Source: Oceanospirillaceae bacterium (lineage in GTDB: Bacteria > Pseudomonadota > Gammaproteobacteria > Pseudomonadales > Oceanobacteraceae). Taken from it: DNA of 64,000 nt. The translations under genes were made by a program, and so were the position numbers. The notes beneath the pieces are model-generated. The model saw only the letters and a program-made list of their open reading frames with translations. It was not told the origin of the DNA and made no database searches. The stretch covers positions 1 to 64,000 of the forward strand of contig PBQA01000033.1 in NCBI GenBank assembly GCA_002724925.1. Direction: 5' to 3'. Below, piece after piece: positions 47,548 through 56,572 of this stretch (the stretch's first letter is position 1; each line of letters begins with the position of its first letter).

Positions 47548-48396
47548 TCAGACAAACGCCGCTGACTTACGGTAGGAGTGCATCGGGTAGCTGCCCAGTA
47601 TACGCACCTCCCGCGCAAAATAACGCAAGTCCTCCATGGCATTAGCAACAGCAGGTTGATCTGGGTGACCGTAGATATCCAGATGAAAATGACTCGCCTC
47701 CATCGTACCGCCATCCATATAACTCTCGAGCTTCACCATGTTCACGCCATTGGTGGCAAAACCGCCCAATGCTTTGTACAGCGCCGCCGGAATATTCCGC
47801 ACAGAGAAAAGCACACTCGTAAGGTAGCGCTTCCCGGGCTCATACTTCTGATGTTCTGCCTCTTTCGAAAACACCAGAAAGCGTGTGGTATTGCCCATCA
47901 CATCCTGAAAATTTTCATGAAGAACATCCAACCCGTACAGTTCGGCGGCGAGCGATGACGCAATAGCACCAACGGTAAGATCGCCCTGGTCTGCGAGCCC
48001 TTGGGCCGACATCGCGGTATCCACTGCCGCTTCCTGCTTCAGACCCAGATTGATCATCCGCTGATGACACTGAGCCAGTGCCTGAGGGTGCGAGCGGACC
48101 CGCTTAAGCTGGTCAAGTGATGCTCCGGGAAGCGCCAGTAAACAGTGATTTACGGGTTCAAAATGTTCTGCAATAACAAACAACTGCGTTCTGGGGATCA
48201 GACGATAAATCTCTTCCACGCGCCCTGCGGTCGAATTCTCGAGTGGAATCATTGCCCGTTCTGCAAAGCCATTACTTACCAGGTCGAGAGCACCGATAAA
48301 ATCGTCGCAGGCAAGGTGCTCCCAATCCGGAAAGACCTTGGTACAAGCAAGATGAGAATAAGCCCCTGCTGTCCCTTGATATGCCACTCTACTCAT
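47548..48396 (-). CDS. pheA: Prephenate dehydratase, monofunctional
   Basis: Converts prephenate to phenylpyruvate in phenylalanine synthesis. The catalytic domain is at 1-180 (VAYQGTAGAYSHLA, IPLENSTAGRV, FQDVMGNTTRFLVF with the essential TRF). The ACT regulatory domain at 195-280 has NIPAALYKALGGFATNGVN and KLESYMDGG. The 282-residue product has no fused chorismate mutase, unlike the bifunctional PheA usual in enteric bacteria and Pseudomonas. Monocistronic. Confidence 0.93.
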   Translation of the reverse strand: MSRVAYQGTAGAYSHLACTKVFPDWEHLACDDFIGALDLVSNGFAERAMIPLENSTAGRVEEIYRLIPRTQLFVIAEHFEPVNHCLLALPGASLDQLKRVRSHPQALAQCHQRMINLGLKQEAAVDTAMSAQGLADQGDLTVGAIASSLAAELYGLDVLHENFQDVMGNTTRFLVFSKEAEHQKYEPGKRYLTSVLFSVRNIPAALYKALGGFATNGVNMVKLESYMDGGTMEASHFHLDIYGHPDQPAVANAMEDLRYFAREVRILGSYPMHSYRKSAAFV

Positions 48397-48585
48397 AACT
48401 ACGCCCCAAAACTGTGCGCTCTGAAATCAAAATTACTGAACGCACCAAAATAACGCACTGCAATCCCGTTTTTATCCACAAACCGCGCGCTGTGCCTGAT
48501 TGCGTCAGTGTATCTCAGCGCCCTCGTAAGTGGCATAGTGCGTGCAAACAATTCAGACAATGAAAAATAACCTCGGAGTCTCGCT

Positions 48586-49521
48586 ATGCCCGGATGGCCT
48601 ACCTCGCTGCAACCCGATAGCGACACGCTGAAGAAAATACAGCAACATCCCCCGCGCGATGAACGCATACCGCCCGGCTGGCACAGCCAGTGGGACGAAA
48701 TATGGGCACCGCTGGCCACTTGCCTCGCAGAAAAGATAACAGCGTCTGATACGCCTTTGATCATTGGTATTCATGGCGGTCAGGGCTCGGGCAAAAGTAC
48801 CTTATCTCTGGCACTGAAAGATATCTACCAACAAGTCTTTGGCTGGAACGTGGTCGTTGTCTCTATTGATGATCTTTACCTGAGTCACGCCGACCGTACT
48901 CACCTGAGCCAGACAGTCCATCCGCTCTTACAGACGCGTGGCGTTCCCGGTACCCATGAAGTACAGCGAGGCATCGAACTTTTCAACACTCTGCGTTCTC
49001 TGGCGCCAGAGGCCAGATGCCAGATTCCGGCATTCGATAAAGCCAGTGACGACCGCCTTGCTGAAGCTGACTGGCATAGTATCACTGGTCCCGTTGATGC
49101 CATTCTGTTTGAAGGATGGTGCGTTGGTTGCCAGGCAGTGGATGATACTCTTCTGACCGCACCGGTGAATGAACTGGAAGCGCAGGAAGACCCGGATGGC
49201 ACCTGGCGTGGTTGGGTTAATCAACAGCTTGCCGGTGACTACAAAGCCTGGTTCGATATGATCGATTTCCTGCTGATGCTGAAAGTACCGGATATGAGTG
49301 CTGTACAGCGCTGGCGTACAGAACAGGAAATCGGCAATAAAAAAATGGCAAAAGGTGGCACCGACCGCAGTCTGGATAACGCTGGCATCAGACGTTTCAT
49401 TCAACATTATGAACGACTGACTCAACAAGCGTTGACCCGGCTCCCGGATATTGCCAATCTGGTACTCGTGATTAACGACGCGCACAAAGTTGCGGATGTC
49501 CAACCGGGAACCCCATCGTAA
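48586..49521 (+). CDS. D-glycerate 3-kinase-like P-loop kinase
   Basis: About 311 residues. Walker A at 64-72 (GGQGSGKST), DDLYLSHADR, HPLLQTRGVPGTHE and FEGWCVG match the plant-type D-glycerate 3-kinase family, which makes 3-phosphoglycerate from D-glycerate. In this operon 3-phosphoglycerate is the acceptor of the GpgS reaction. The kinase could also rescue glycerate released by the convergent phosphorylase. Its TAA overlaps the ATG of the HAD gene (TAATG). The substrate is inferred from family and neighbours. Confidence 0.85.
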   Translation: MPGWPTSLQPDSDTLKKIQQHPPRDERIPPGWHSQWDEIWAPLATCLAEKITASDTPLIIGIHGGQGSGKSTLSLALKDIYQQVFGWNVVVVSIDDLYLSHADRTHLSQTVHPLLQTRGVPGTHEVQRGIELFNTLRSLAPEARCQIPAFDKASDDRLAEADWHSITGPVDAILFEGWCVGCQAVDDTLLTAPVNELEAQEDPDGTWRGWVNQQLAGDYKAWFDMIDFLLMLKVPDMSAVQRWRTEQEIGNKKMAKGGTDRSLDNAGIRRFIQHYERLTQQALTRLPDIANLVLVINDAHKVADVQPGTPS

Positions 49522-50336
49522 TGAGCTCTACTCCTACATTACCTGTGATCGTCCTGACCGACCTGGACGGGACTCTCCTCGACCATAATGACTACAGTAC
49601 TTCTGCCGCACGGGATGCTCTGAGTTTTCTGCAGCAACATAATATTCCGCTGATATTCAATACCAGTAAAACGCAGCCAGAAGTGACTCAATTACGGCGT
49701 CAACTGGCTAATACATCGCCCTACGTCTGCGAGAACGGTGGCGCCATCTACTACTTCGATAACGAAGACGCGTGGCATTGTGAGCTTCCGGGCGCGGGGT
49801 ATACGGATATTCTGAAAGTACTCAACCAGTTGCGTAAAGACGGCTTCAATTTCCGTGGTTTTAACGACATGACAGACACCGAAGTCGCTGCCATTACCGG
49901 ATTGTCTATCGATGATGCTCATCACGCGCGTCAACGAGCAGCCACGGAGCCACTTCTGTGGCGTGATGAAGAGGATAAGATTCCTGCGTTTCGCGAAGCA
50001 CTAATGGCGCATGGCCTCAGACTGCTCAAAGGCGGACGTTTTTATCACGTGATGGGAGACGCCGATAAAGCCTCTGCGGTGACTTTTTTCAAAGAATTCT
50101 ATCAACAACACTGGGGGCTCGATGAGGCCCCACTCGTGATTTCATTGGGCGATGGAGAGAACGACCGGGCCATGCTTGAGGCCTCCGACTACCCAGTTGT
50201 GATACCGGGCGAATCCGGTACCCTTGAACTGACGAACCCAAGGGCTCAGACAGCCGACTTTAAAGGCCCCAAGGGCTGGAACCACACCTTATTACCATTA
50301 TTAGAAAAACTGCTTAAGGAGAATTGCGGTGGCTGA
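49521..50336 (+). CDS. Mannosyl/glucosyl-3-phosphoglycerate phosphatase-like HAD hydrolase
   Basis: About 271 residues. HAD motif I is LTDLDGTLLDH and motif IV GDGENDRAMLEAS; NTSKTQPEV and CENGGAIYYF are typical of the mannosyl-3-phosphoglycerate phosphatase (MpgP) subgroup of Cof-type HADs. With GpgS next door it should dephosphorylate glucosyl-3-phosphoglycerate to glucosylglycerate. Whether it prefers the mannosyl or glucosyl substrate cannot be read; context argues for glucosyl. It overlaps both neighbouring genes, an unusually tight three-gene operon. Confidence 0.87.
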   Translation: MSSTPTLPVIVLTDLDGTLLDHNDYSTSAARDALSFLQQHNIPLIFNTSKTQPEVTQLRRQLANTSPYVCENGGAIYYFDNEDAWHCELPGAGYTDILKVLNQLRKDGFNFRGFNDMTDTEVAAITGLSIDDAHHARQRAATEPLLWRDEEDKIPAFREALMAHGLRLLKGGRFYHVMGDADKASAVTFFKEFYQQHWGLDEAPLVISLGDGENDRAMLEASDYPVVIPGESGTLELTNPRAQTADFKGPKGWNHTLLPLLEKLLKENCGG

Positions 50337-51555
50337 TTTTTATCAGAACGGCATTGTAACCACGCTACACAACCTGACTGACCGTCCGGTGGAAGATCTT
50401 GAACGTGAATTAATGAGCTTTTCACGCCTGCGGCCCATGTCACTGGTTCTGCCATCTCTGTTCTCTGAACTGGAAGGCCCCGCACTGTCAAACATCATTG
50501 ACGAAGTTGCTCAGGTTCCATATCTGAACGAGATCGTTATCGGCCTTGATCGCGCCGACCAATCTCAGTACGAGTTCGCTCAAAAGTTTTTTTCGAAACT
50601 GCCACAACATCATCGGATCCTCTGGAACGACGGCCCACGCCTTCGCAAACTTGATGAAATGCTTGCGGAGAAAGGCCTCTCCCCTACTGAAATGGGTAAA
50701 GGTCGCAATGTCTGGTACTGCTATGGCTATGTGCTCGCCAGTGGTCGCGCCGAATCCGTTGCACTTCACGACTGTGACATCGTCACGTACGACCGTAGTC
50801 TGCTGGCACGCCTGATTTATCCAGTTGCGCATCCAGGCTTCAATTACGTTTTCGGTAAAGGCTACTACACACGAATAGCAGAACAGAAAATGAACGGTCG
50901 CGTCAGCCGTCTGCTCGTGACACCTTTGCTTCGTGCCCTTAAAAAAGTCTACGGTTCACTCGACTTTCTCGAGTACCTGGACAGCTTCCGCTATCCGCTC
51001 TCTGGTGAGTTTTCGATGCGTGCCGATGCACTCAACGATATTCGTATTCCTAGCGATTGGGGCCTGGAGATTGGTGTTCTGTCAGAGATGAAGCGTAACT
51101 ACGCAACCAACCGCATCTGTCAGGTTGATATTGCCGATGTGTACGACCACAAACACCAGCCGCTGTCAGAAGCGGATGCAAGCGCGGGTCTCTCGAAAAT
51201 GAGCACGGATATCTGTAAAGCCATCTTCCGTAAGCTAGCAACGCAGGGGGAAGTTTTCACAACCGAAACCTTCCGCACCATTAAAGCGACTTATTTCCGC
51301 GTGGCTCTCGACTTCATTGAGACCTACCACAATGATGCACGGATGAACGGTCTGGAACTTGATCGTCACTCCGAAGAAAAAGCCGTTGAGCTCTTTGCCG
51401 AAAATATCATGAACGCGGGTGAGCACTTCCTGGCGAACCCAATGGAAACGCCGTTTATCCCAAGTTGGAACCGCGTAATTTCTGCCGTGCCTGATATTCT
51501 TGATCGCCTGTATGAAGCGGTAGAAGCAGATAATAGTGAGTTTGGTGATATCTGA
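50329..51555 (+). CDS. gpgS: Glucosyl-3-phosphoglycerate synthase
   Basis: A GT-A glycosyltransferase (GT81 type) that transfers glucose from a nucleotide sugar to 3-phosphoglycerate. The metal-binding DxD is Asp148-Cys-Asp150 in ALHDCDIVTYD. VIGLDRADQSQYEFA, GKGRNVWYCYGY, SGEFSMRADAL and SDWGLEIGVLSEM are family features. The GTG start has AAGGAG six to seven bases before it and overlaps the HAD gene. Product with the phosphatase: glucosylglycerate, a compatible solute used under salt stress or nitrogen limitation. Confidence 0.9.
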   Translation: MADFYQNGIVTTLHNLTDRPVEDLERELMSFSRLRPMSLVLPSLFSELEGPALSNIIDEVAQVPYLNEIVIGLDRADQSQYEFAQKFFSKLPQHHRILWNDGPRLRKLDEMLAEKGLSPTEMGKGRNVWYCYGYVLASGRAESVALHDCDIVTYDRSLLARLIYPVAHPGFNYVFGKGYYTRIAEQKMNGRVSRLLVTPLLRALKKVYGSLDFLEYLDSFRYPLSGEFSMRADALNDIRIPSDWGLEIGVLSEMKRNYATNRICQVDIADVYDHKHQPLSEADASAGLSKMSTDICKAIFRKLATQGEVFTTETFRTIKATYFRVALDFIETYHNDARMNGLELDRHSEEKAVELFAENIMNAGEHFLANPMETPFIPSWNRVISAVPDILDRLYEAVEADNSEFGDI

Positions 51556-51579
51556 TTAGTCAGGCACACCTATACTGTA

Positions 51580-51606
51580 AAAACGCCCCGCAATGCGGGG
51601 CGTTTT
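51580..51606. terminator. Bidirectional terminator between two converging operons
   Basis: AAAACGCCCCGC and GCGGGGCGTTTT form a perfect 12-base stem around AAT, with T runs readable from both strands. It ends both the gpgS operon and the zwf-pgl-edd-eda-phosphorylase operon. Confidence 0.92.
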
Positions 51607-51633
51607 CAGTTAAACACGTCAACAAGCATCATC

Positions 51634-53376
51634 TCAGGTGTTTGATAGCCACACGGTCTGATACGGATACAGAACCAGCTCATCCTCGACAATGCGTTTC
51701 TCATGCGCCAGTAAATCAGACAAACCATTCTCCAGAAAGCCGAGTGTGGCCAGCGGCAACTTCAGTATGCGCTCCGTCACGTTGGAAATCGCGAAGATTC
51801 GCTGACTATTGTCTTCGCTCGTTCGTTTCAGAATAAACAGGTCGGTATTAATTTTGACTACGTCCTGGCGAGCATCAGGGCTGAAGGCTGGCTGAGCTCG
51901 CCGAATTCTCAGCATTCTGGTCAGCTCAGTAAAGACTTCTGCCTGAGGTGTCACCGGATTCGAGAGCAGATATTCCAGCTCATGTTCCTCCCAGATACGA
52001 CGATTAATCGACCGCGTACGCCCTGTTTGTTCGACGTGCTCAAGATCGTTAGGAGAGGCCGTTAAGCTGTGAATATACACGGCAGGAATACCCTGCATGG
52101 CCAACATGATTGCCTGAGAACACAAGAATCTCTGAACCTGATGATGATCTGGCCCACGGCGGGTTCCCATGCAGGCATCGAACAAAGTGATATTGATTTC
52201 ATACGGGCTTTCGGAGCCGTCGCTGTTGGCTTTCATACTGACAAACCCACCGAAACGGTGCATGGAATCAATCAGGTCCTGAACTTCTCGCTCAGGCAGC
52301 AAACCTTCTACCGGTCGCACGCCAATACCGTCATGCGACGCGGTAAAATTAAGATAAGTACAACCCTCGGGCAGAGGTGGAATCGCATCCGCCCAATCAC
52401 TCAGAAAAGATGCATTCCCCCGGTTCAGCGCATGCAACACCAGAGGCGGCAGCCCAAACTGATAAACCATATGGGCTTCGTCTGAATGTCCGAAGTAGCT
52501 CAGATTCTCTTTAACCGGTACATTGGTTTCAGTAATCACAACGACTTCAGGCGCTACATAATTCACAATGTCACGCAGAAGTTTTACCGCGGCATGGGTC
52601 TGACTCAGATGCAGACAGTTAGTACCCAACTGTTTCCAAAGAAACGCCACCGCATCCAGGCGAATAAAACGCGCGCCCTGCTCTATGTAAAAAAGATAGA
52701 TTTTTACAAACTCGAACAGAACATCCGGGTTGGCAAAATTGAGATCAATCTGATCCTCAGAGAATGTCGCCCAGACATGACGGACCCCGCGATGCGTGTG
52801 TACAGGCGTCAGTAGCGGAGTGTTCCTTGGCCGGGTAACCAGCGACACATCGGTGCTGGGATCGACTTCAATAAAATAATCGGTGTAAGGCTCACGATTG
52901 CCGATATAGTCGATAAACCAAAGGTTCTCACGCGAGCAATGGTTAATCACCAGGTCGATCATCAGATCGAAATTATCAGCGATCGAGGCAACGTCTTCCC
53001 ATGTTCCCCAATCCGGGTGTACCTGCCGGTAATCAATCACTGAGAAGCCATCGTCCGAGCTGTATGGAAAGAACGGCAGTATATGGACCGAGTTGATAAC
53101 ATCCGCCAGACGCTCTTTAAGAAAGTCCGACAACGTTTTTAATGGCATCTCATCGGCAGTCTGAACACTGTTGCCGTAGGTAATAAGAATGACATCTTCT
53201 TCCGACCAGCGCTTGTGATCAGTCGCGGTCGGAACATCGAGTACGCTGCGGGAAGTTTTATCTGCGAAACACTGACAAATGGTCAGAATTTCCCGCGCAA
53301 TCTGTTGGTTATTCTGCGCGTCACCATAAATTTCTGTAACACGTTGGGTAAATTGATCCAGTGCCGCCTGAGCCAT
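51634..53376 (-). CDS. GH13_18 sugar phosphorylase, probably glucosylglycerate phosphorylase
   Basis: About 580 residues of the sucrose-phosphorylase subfamily. The nucleophile is Asp241 (FIRLDAVAFLWK), the acid/base Glu283 (ITETNVP), and His348-Asp349 (TASHDGIGVRP) the transition-state stabiliser. Subfamily GH13_18 includes sucrose, glucosylglycerol and glucosylglycerate phosphorylases. With gpgS, the phosphatase and glycerate kinase facing it, glucosylglycerate is the most likely substrate, giving glucose-1-phosphate and glycerate. It lies nine bases after eda, so it is expressed with the Entner-Doudoroff genes. The specificity is inference. Confidence 0.83.
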   Translation of the reverse strand: MAQAALDQFTQRVTEIYGDAQNNQQIAREILTICQCFADKTSRSVLDVPTATDHKRWSEEDVILITYGNSVQTADEMPLKTLSDFLKERLADVINSVHILPFFPYSSDDGFSVIDYRQVHPDWGTWEDVASIADNFDLMIDLVINHCSRENLWFIDYIGNREPYTDYFIEVDPSTDVSLVTRPRNTPLLTPVHTHRGVRHVWATFSEDQIDLNFANPDVLFEFVKIYLFYIEQGARFIRLDAVAFLWKQLGTNCLHLSQTHAAVKLLRDIVNYVAPEVVVITETNVPVKENLSYFGHSDEAHMVYQFGLPPLVLHALNRGNASFLSDWADAIPPLPEGCTYLNFTASHDGIGVRPVEGLLPEREVQDLIDSMHRFGGFVSMKANSDGSESPYEINITLFDACMGTRRGPDHHQVQRFLCSQAIMLAMQGIPAVYIHSLTASPNDLEHVEQTGRTRSINRRIWEEHELEYLLSNPVTPQAEVFTELTRMLRIRRAQPAFSPDARQDVVKINTDLFILKRTSEDNSQRIFAISNVTERILKLPLATLGFLENGLSDLLAHEKRIVEDELVLYPYQTVWLSNT

Positions 53377-53385
53377 GCGTTTCCC

Positions 53386-53994
53386 TTAAATTTCTGAAGC
53401 CAGATCTTTTATGGCTTGCCAGTTCCGTGCCGACATCAGATTCGACGGTGTCAGCCAGCTACCTCCGACAGCAAATACATTGTCGAGGGCGAGAAAATCA
53501 CGGTAGGTTTCGGCGCTGATCCCCCCCGTCGGACAGAAGCTCACCTCTGGCATCGGAGCTCCCAGCGCTTTCAGCATGGAGCGCCCACCGCTGGGTACCG
53601 CTGGAAAGAACTTCATTCTGCTGAAGCCCGCTTCCCGAGCTTGCATGACCTCACTCGGAGTCGCGACACCGGGGAGAAACGGCCCCCCCCACTCAGCGGC
53701 AGCCGCCAGCAGGTTGGGCGTAAAGCCTGGGCTGACAGCAAACTGAGCGCCCCGATTCAGTGCAGCGTGCAGCTGATCAGGTGATGTTACAGTGCCTACA
53801 CCAATAATCGCCTCTGGTACATTGCGACTTATTTCACTGATGGCAGCCAACGCGGCCGGAGTTCGCAGTGTGACTTCAAGAAGTTTCACACCGCCGGCGA
53901 CAAGCGCCTGAGCCATAGGCACTGCAGTATCAATGTCATCAATTACGATCACCGGCATCACAGGCTTTGATTGTGTTAGCCACTCATCCCACAT
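53386..53994 (-). CDS. eda: KDPG aldolase
   Basis: Cleaves 2-keto-3-deoxy-6-phosphogluconate to pyruvate and glyceraldehyde-3-phosphate. The Schiff-base lysine is Lys128 (FSRMKFFPAVPSGG), with Glu40 and Arg44 in LLEVTLRTPAAL, and CPTGGI binds phosphate. It is 202 residues. It lies 18 bases after edd. Operon order zwf-pgl-edd-eda-phosphorylase. Confidence 0.95.
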   Translation of the reverse strand: MWDEWLTQSKPVMPVIVIDDIDTAVPMAQALVAGGVKLLEVTLRTPAALAAISEISRNVPEAIIGVGTVTSPDQLHAALNRGAQFAVSPGFTPNLLAAAAEWGGPFLPGVATPSEVMQAREAGFSRMKFFPAVPSGGRSMLKALGAPMPEVSFCPTGGISAETYRDFLALDNVFAVGGSWLTPSNLMSARNWQAIKDLASEI

Positions 53995-54012
53995 AGTTAT
54001 AACTCCACATAG

Positions 54013-55839
54013 TTACACGCCTCCGAGGCTGATCGCACCTTCATCCGCTGGCCCTGCCAACGTTCTGAATCCGGCAAATAATTCACGCCCGACACCCTGT
54101 GACGACGCACTGACATCAAGCGCCTCACGCGTTTCTTTTAAGCGTTCGTTAAATCCTTCCGTAACGACTTCAAGTGTTCCTGCATGACCATCCAGACTGA
54201 TAAGGTCACCGTCTTCGATATAGTGCAGTGGGCCATCGGCCAGGGCTTCTGGGCTGAGATGTATTGCCGCTGGTACTTTGCCTGATGCACCCGAGAGTCG
54301 CCCATCAGTGACCAGTGCGACACGATATCCGGCCTCCTGCAGGTTAGTCAGTGCGGGAGTAAGCTGATGAAGCTCCGGCATGCCATTCGCACGCGGCCCT
54401 TGCCCTTTGACGACCACAATAACGTCCTGATTAAGCTCACCGGCCTGATAGGCCGCGAGCACCTGTTGCTGATCAAGGAAAACACGCGCAGGCGCTTCAA
54501 TCACCCAGCGATCATCAGGCACCGCAGATACTTTCATCATCGCCCGACCGAGGTTGCCGCTGACCAGCTTCATACCACCTTCGCGCAAAAAAGGCGCGTT
54601 CGCAGGAGCAAGCACCGATAAGTCTGCAGATTCGCTGGCGACATTCTCCCAAATAAGCTCTCCCGCCGGATCAAGCGCAGGCCTCTTGCACCATTGGCGC
54701 AATCCTTCGCCGAGAACCGTATTCACATTCTCGTGCAAAAGCCCGGCGTCGAGCAGTTCCCGAATCAGGAACGGCATACCACCTGCCACCTCAAACGCAT
54801 TCACATCGGCACTTCCGTTCGGGTACATCCGCGTCAACAAGGGAACAACGTCTGACAGTTCGGCCAGATCCTGCCAATCAATAATGATGCCGGCCATTCG
54901 CGCTATAGCGACCAGGTGAATACTGTGATTGGTTGAACCTCCTGTTGCCAGCAGACCGACCATGGCATTGACCATGACCTTTTCATCAACGATTCTGGCG
55001 ATCGGCATATAGCCGGGTTCAAGCGCGGTAATCTCAGCCAGCTGATGCGCTGCGGCTCGGGTTAAGGCATCTCTTAACGCACCATTCGGGCTAACGAACG
55101 ACGACCCCGGCAGTTGCAGGCCCATGATCTCCATAAGCATCTGATTGGAGTTAGCTGTTCCGTAAAAGGTGCAGGTACCCTCACTGTGGTAAGAGCCCAT
55201 TTCACTCTTTAGCAGCTCAGCTTCACCGACATCGCCCTTCGCATACGCCTGACGGGTTTTGGCCTTATCTGAATTACTGATGCCACTGTGCATGGGGCCA
55301 GAAGGTACAAAGACAGCAGGCAGATGACCAAATCGCAATGCAGCCATCAGCAGACCTGGGACAATTTTGTCGCAGATGCCGAGCATCAAACTGCCGTCGA
55401 ATACCTGGTGGGATAATGCCACCGCCGTACTCATGGCGATCACGTCACGGCTGAACAGCGACATTTCCATCCCTGTCTGTCCCTGAGTCACGCCATCACA
55501 CATCGCAGGCACACCACCTGCAACCTGTGCAACATGATGTTTTTCTGCCAGAAAGGTTTTCAGTTTTTCTGGGTAATGACGATACGGTGCGTGCGCAGAG
55601 AGTACATCGTTATACGCATTAATGATGGCGATATTGGCGCCGCGGCTACTACTCGTAAGAATCATTTTCTCGTCATCACTGGCCGAGGCGTAGTCGTGTG
55701 CCAGATTTGTACAGCTGAGTGCAGTTCTTACTGGCCCCTGCTGTGCTGCGGCCTCCATTTGAGAGAGGTACGCAGCTCTCGTTGCGAGACTTCTTTGGCG
55801 AATTTTTTCAGTAACGTCTTCAATAATGCGATGCGTCAT
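54013..55839 (-). CDS. edd: 6-phosphogluconate dehydratase
   Basis: An iron-sulfur dehydratase making KDPG, 608 residues, the standard length. Conserved segments include [68 protein letters not shown] and [18 protein letters not shown]. Its start overlaps the pgl stop (TAATG). Confidence 0.97.
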   Translation of the reverse strand: MTHRIIEDVTEKIRQRSLATRAAYLSQMEAAAQQGPVRTALSCTNLAHDYASASDDEKMILTSSSRGANIAIINAYNDVLSAHAPYRHYPEKLKTFLAEKHHVAQVAGGVPAMCDGVTQGQTGMEMSLFSRDVIAMSTAVALSHQVFDGSLMLGICDKIVPGLLMAALRFGHLPAVFVPSGPMHSGISNSDKAKTRQAYAKGDVGEAELLKSEMGSYHSEGTCTFYGTANSNQMLMEIMGLQLPGSSFVSPNGALRDALTRAAAHQLAEITALEPGYMPIARIVDEKVMVNAMVGLLATGGSTNHSIHLVAIARMAGIIIDWQDLAELSDVVPLLTRMYPNGSADVNAFEVAGGMPFLIRELLDAGLLHENVNTVLGEGLRQWCKRPALDPAGELIWENVASESADLSVLAPANAPFLREGGMKLVSGNLGRAMMKVSAVPDDRWVIEAPARVFLDQQQVLAAYQAGELNQDVIVVVKGQGPRANGMPELHQLTPALTNLQEAGYRVALVTDGRLSGASGKVPAAIHLSPEALADGPLHYIEDGDLISLDGHAGTLEVVTEGFNERLKETREALDVSASSQGVGRELFAGFRTLAGPADEGAISLGGV

Positions 55840-56540
55840 TACTCGCTCCGGAAAATACTTAATGGCACCTGTGACTGATACAGCACAGTTCGGACAGGCA
55901 TGGCACTGATATTTTGTCGCTCATCTTCTTTCTGCGCCTTGGCATAAACGCTATTTTTTTCATCCCCCTCAAAGTGCAGGTAGAGGTGACGGCAATTAGA
56001 AAGAAGCCCCCAGGTCAACGTCATCCGAGGTAAATCCACAGGCTCATCGGTGACAGGGCAGCACCATGCAGCGTTGCCCTCATCCAGGCATTTTGGCAAT
56101 GCCTCGGAACCCGGAAACCAGGATGCTGTGTGTCCGTCATTTCCCATTCCCAACACCGCAAAATCGAGCCTGACCATCAGTTCGTGCAGACTATTTTCAC
56201 ACTCCATAAAACCGTCAACCGGATTTGGTGCTGAGTTTTTTAATGGTAAGAAATACGCTTGCTCAGCTTCATTCTGTAACAGGTGCCTGCGTACAAGCGC
56301 AGCGTTGCTTGCCGCATCATCGAGAGGTACCCAACGCTCATCAACCAAAGTGATGCGCACTTTGCTCCAGTCGAGCTTACGTTTGGAAAGTTCTTCCATA
56401 AACCGAACTGGTGTTGAACCACCGCTCACTGCAATGCAGACACGACCACGAGCTTCGATTGCTTCGCGCATTTTTCCTGCGAGATCATCCGCTAATTGAC
56501 GGGCAAGTGAATCTGATGATTTAAATCTGTTGTCTGTCAT
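55839..56540 (-). CDS. pgl: 6-phosphogluconolactonase
   Basis: Hydrolyses 6-phosphogluconolactone. 233 residues with the sugar-phosphate isomerase-like fold: CIAVSGGSTPVRFMEELSK, VRITLVDERWVPLDD, and the catalytic loop FAVLGMGNDGHTASWFPGS. It begins 32 bases after zwf and overlaps edd. Confidence 0.95.
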   Translation of the reverse strand: MTDNRFKSSDSLARQLADDLAGKMREAIEARGRVCIAVSGGSTPVRFMEELSKRKLDWSKVRITLVDERWVPLDDAASNAALVRRHLLQNEAEQAYFLPLKNSAPNPVDGFMECENSLHELMVRLDFAVLGMGNDGHTASWFPGSEALPKCLDEGNAAWCCPVTDEPVDLPRMTLTWGLLSNCRHLYLHFEGDEKNSVYAKAQKEDERQNISAMPVRTVLYQSQVPLSIFRSE

Positions 56541-56572
56541 TTATCGCTTCTCCATTTTTATTATCGACGTGC

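Noticed and set aside
48928-49503. Minus-strand frame of about 191 codons
   Set aside because: Antisense shadow of the glycerate kinase gene, which has a clear Walker A motif.
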